A DNA stretch of 8,521 bases, taken from the NCBI GenBank assembly GCA_013331925.1, contig DUFJ01000054.1, positions 5,059-13,579 of the forward strand, given 5' to 3'. Position 1 is the stretch's first letter. The number at the start of each line of letters is the position of its first letter. This document shows, piece after piece, positions 7,816-8,521 of the stretch. Under the pieces are notes generated by a model that saw only the letters and a program-made list of their open reading frames with translations, was not told the DNA's origin and did not search any database. The stretch is from Candidatus Iainarchaeum sp. (GTDB lineage Archaea; Iainarchaeota; Iainarchaeia; Iainarchaeales; UBA10191). Made by a program: the position numbers and the translations under genes.

Positions 7816-8222
7816 TGCCAAGCCTTCACTTCACTCTATTTGCATTCTTTCTGGTTATTGCAGCAGTGCTTTTCAATACAGGACTGCCAGGAATTGCCTG
7901 GGTTTTTTTGGCAGTAAGCCTGCTCGTGGGTTTTCACTGGCTTTTGCTCAAGGCAAACTCAAAGGCTGGAAGGACTGCTGAAAAGACAAGGAAGGGATTA
8001 GAGAAAGAGTGGGACTTGATTGAAAAAGCAAAGCCTTCCGTAGGTACTGGATTAAAGTTTGCTGAGGAAGGCTTTAGGACAGTTGGGAAGAAAGCCGGGG
8101 AGGCAATTTTCGCAAAGGATGGGGAAAAGTATTCTGCTCCGCAGCCTATTTCGAGGGTTTCCAAGGGCTCGCAAAACTTCATCAGCGAGTTTTTCAAAAT
8201 TTTCAAAAAGGCCGAAAAGTAA
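7815..8222 (+). CDS. Two-helix membrane protein with a Lys-rich cytoplasmic domain (135 aa)
   Basis: The family is not recognised. Two hydrophobic segments at about residues 5-23 and 25-47 form a probable hairpin. They are followed by about 85 soluble residues rich in Lys, Glu and Arg (KAGRTAEKTRKGLEKEWDLIEKAK), likely helical, and a basic end (FKIFKKAEK). The positive charge predicts that the soluble part is cytoplasmic. The ATG overlaps the stop of the 121-aa gene by one base (TAATG) and is served by GGAGGAGG at 7801-7808. It is the last gene of the trio. The architecture suits an adaptor linking a membrane assembly to a cytoplasmic partner, but nothing in the sequence identifies that partner. 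Confidence 0.8.
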   Translation: MPSLHFTLFAFFLVIAAVLFNTGLPGIAWVFLAVSLLVGFHWLLLKANSKAGRTAEKTRKGLEKEWDLIEKAKPSVGTGLKFAEEGFRTVGKKAGEAIFAKDGEKYSAPQPISRVSKGSQNFISEFFKIFKKAEK

Positions 8223-8340
8223 AAAGCAATTTTAACTGAAAGCACGTGAAAGAACCGGTTGGAAAGTGCAGAGAATGCGATTTTGAGGGTTTTTGGTGTT
8301 ACTCTTTAGGGCATGTTACTCGGGGCTTGTTTTTAATTTT

Positions 8341-8360
8341 GAGTAACAATTATGTTACTC
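8341..8360. repeat. Perfect inverted repeat, 8-base arms and 4-base spacer
   Basis: GAGTAACA (8341-8348) pairs with TGTTACTC (8353-8360) around ATTA. It is a typical dimer-operator geometry and the most symmetrical element of the cluster, 52 bases upstream of the ATG at 8413. Confidence 0.7.
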
Positions 8361-8382
8361 TCTTTCTTGTGTTACACGCGGG

Positions 8383-8390
8383 TTTATAAG
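8383..8390 (+). promoter_or_regulatory. TATA-like box for the gene starting at 8413
   Basis: TTTATAAG lies 22 bases (between box and codon) ahead of the ATG at 8413. At archaeal TATA-to-start spacing, transcription would begin at or just before the ATG, so the mRNA is probably leaderless; no Shine-Dalgarno is visible. A GAGTAAC copy (8398-8404) lies between the box and the expected start, where a bound protein would block transcription. Confidence 0.55.
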
Positions 8391-8412
8391 CTTATTTGAG
8401 TAACATGTTGTT

Positions 8413-8521
8413 ATGGTTTATTTGACAAAAAGCAAGAGAGGAAAAAAAACATACTATTACTTGGCAGAAAACATTACTTTAGCCGACGGAACAAGAAAGG
8501 CGTTAAGAAAGTACATTGGAG
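8413..8521 (+). CDS. Probable transposase or Fic-type protein, N-terminal fragment (3' truncated)
   Basis: Thirty-six codons are visible before the window edge. The peptide reads MVYLTKSKRGKKTYYYLAE, then a Gly-Thr-Arg turn, and ends in KYIG. A short basic lead, a Tyr-rich strand and a closing K-Y-I/L-G is the N-terminal layout I associate with archaeal transposases of the IS4/IS1634 type, and also with some archaeal Fic-domain proteins; 36 residues cannot separate them. The ATG at 8413 is chosen from the TATA spacing; the nearby ATG at 8405 runs quickly into a stop. The codons look more A/T-rich than those of the upstream genes (AAAAAAAC tract at 8443-8450), which hints at a different origin. 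Confidence 0.6.
   Translation, partial: MVYLTKSKRGKKTYYYLAENITLADGTRKALRKYIG

Larger units (their letters stand above)
8298..8404. repeat. Cluster of GTTACTC/GAGTAAC repeats in both orientations
   Basis: Exact copies: GTTACTC at 8298-8304, 8315-8321 and 8354-8360; GAGTAAC at 8341-8347 and 8398-8404. A partial copy, GTTACAC, lies at 8371-8377. Six copies in 107 bases is far beyond chance for a heptamer. They surround the TATA-like box and the expected transcription start of the downstream gene. They may be operator sites for a dimeric repressor or binding sites at the end of a mobile element. Confidence 0.75.
8223..8412 (+). other. 190-base intergenic region with promoter and repeats
   Basis: No RNA gene is apparent. 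T-rich stretches at 8281-8284, 8291-8294 and 8329-8340 could terminate the membrane-protein operon. The right half (8298-8412) holds a family of GTTACTC/GAGTAAC repeats and a TATA-like box, described separately. The left half has a short palindrome, AACCGGTT (8253-8260), and little else. Confidence 0.6.

Noticed and set aside
8298..8404. CRISPR array
   Set aside because: The repeated unit is only seven bases, occurs in both orientations and has irregular spacing.

Overview
The window looks like a piece of an archaeal chromosome, most likely from a small-genome, DPANN-type lineage. The lineage call is inference. It rests on TATA-like boxes at archaeal spacing, mostly AGA/AGG arginine codons, very short intergenic gaps, short leaders with G-rich Shine-Dalgarno stretches, and a giant extracytoplasmic beta-sandwich protein followed by tiny membrane proteins. 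All genes are on the + strand. No rRNA, tRNA or CRISPR array was seen.

Region 1 (1-6358) is one very large open frame, truncated at the left edge. It encodes at least 2118 residues of a modular, secreted or surface-exposed protein. Three tandem beta-sandwich modules resembling carboxypeptidase regulatory-like domains come first, followed by more beta-rich, sequon-containing domains. A strongly hydrophobic, glycine-zipper-rich core lies near residues 1145-1285, and a cysteine-containing C-terminal lobe ends without a membrane anchor.

Region 2 (6419-8222) holds five small integral membrane proteins of 134, 104, 81, 121 and 135 residues, packed as 6419-6823/6826-7140 and 7194-7439/7450-7815/7815-8222. 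The second group has its own TATA-like box and ribosome binding site. Three of the five carry distinctive soluble tails: a Gln-rich then basic tail, a Gly/Tyr-rich tail and a Lys-rich tail. None has a function I can name. Their position directly behind the giant protein suggests, as inference only, a shared envelope complex for surface attachment, cell-cell contact or secretion.

Region 3 (8223-8521) is a 190-base intergenic stretch followed by the first 36 codons of a gene cut by the right edge. Its N-terminus resembles the lead-in of archaeal transposase or Fic-type proteins. The intergenic stretch carries five exact and one partial copy of GTTACTC/GAGTAAC arranged around a TATA-like box. 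This points to a repressor operator cluster or to the subterminal binding sites of a mobile element.
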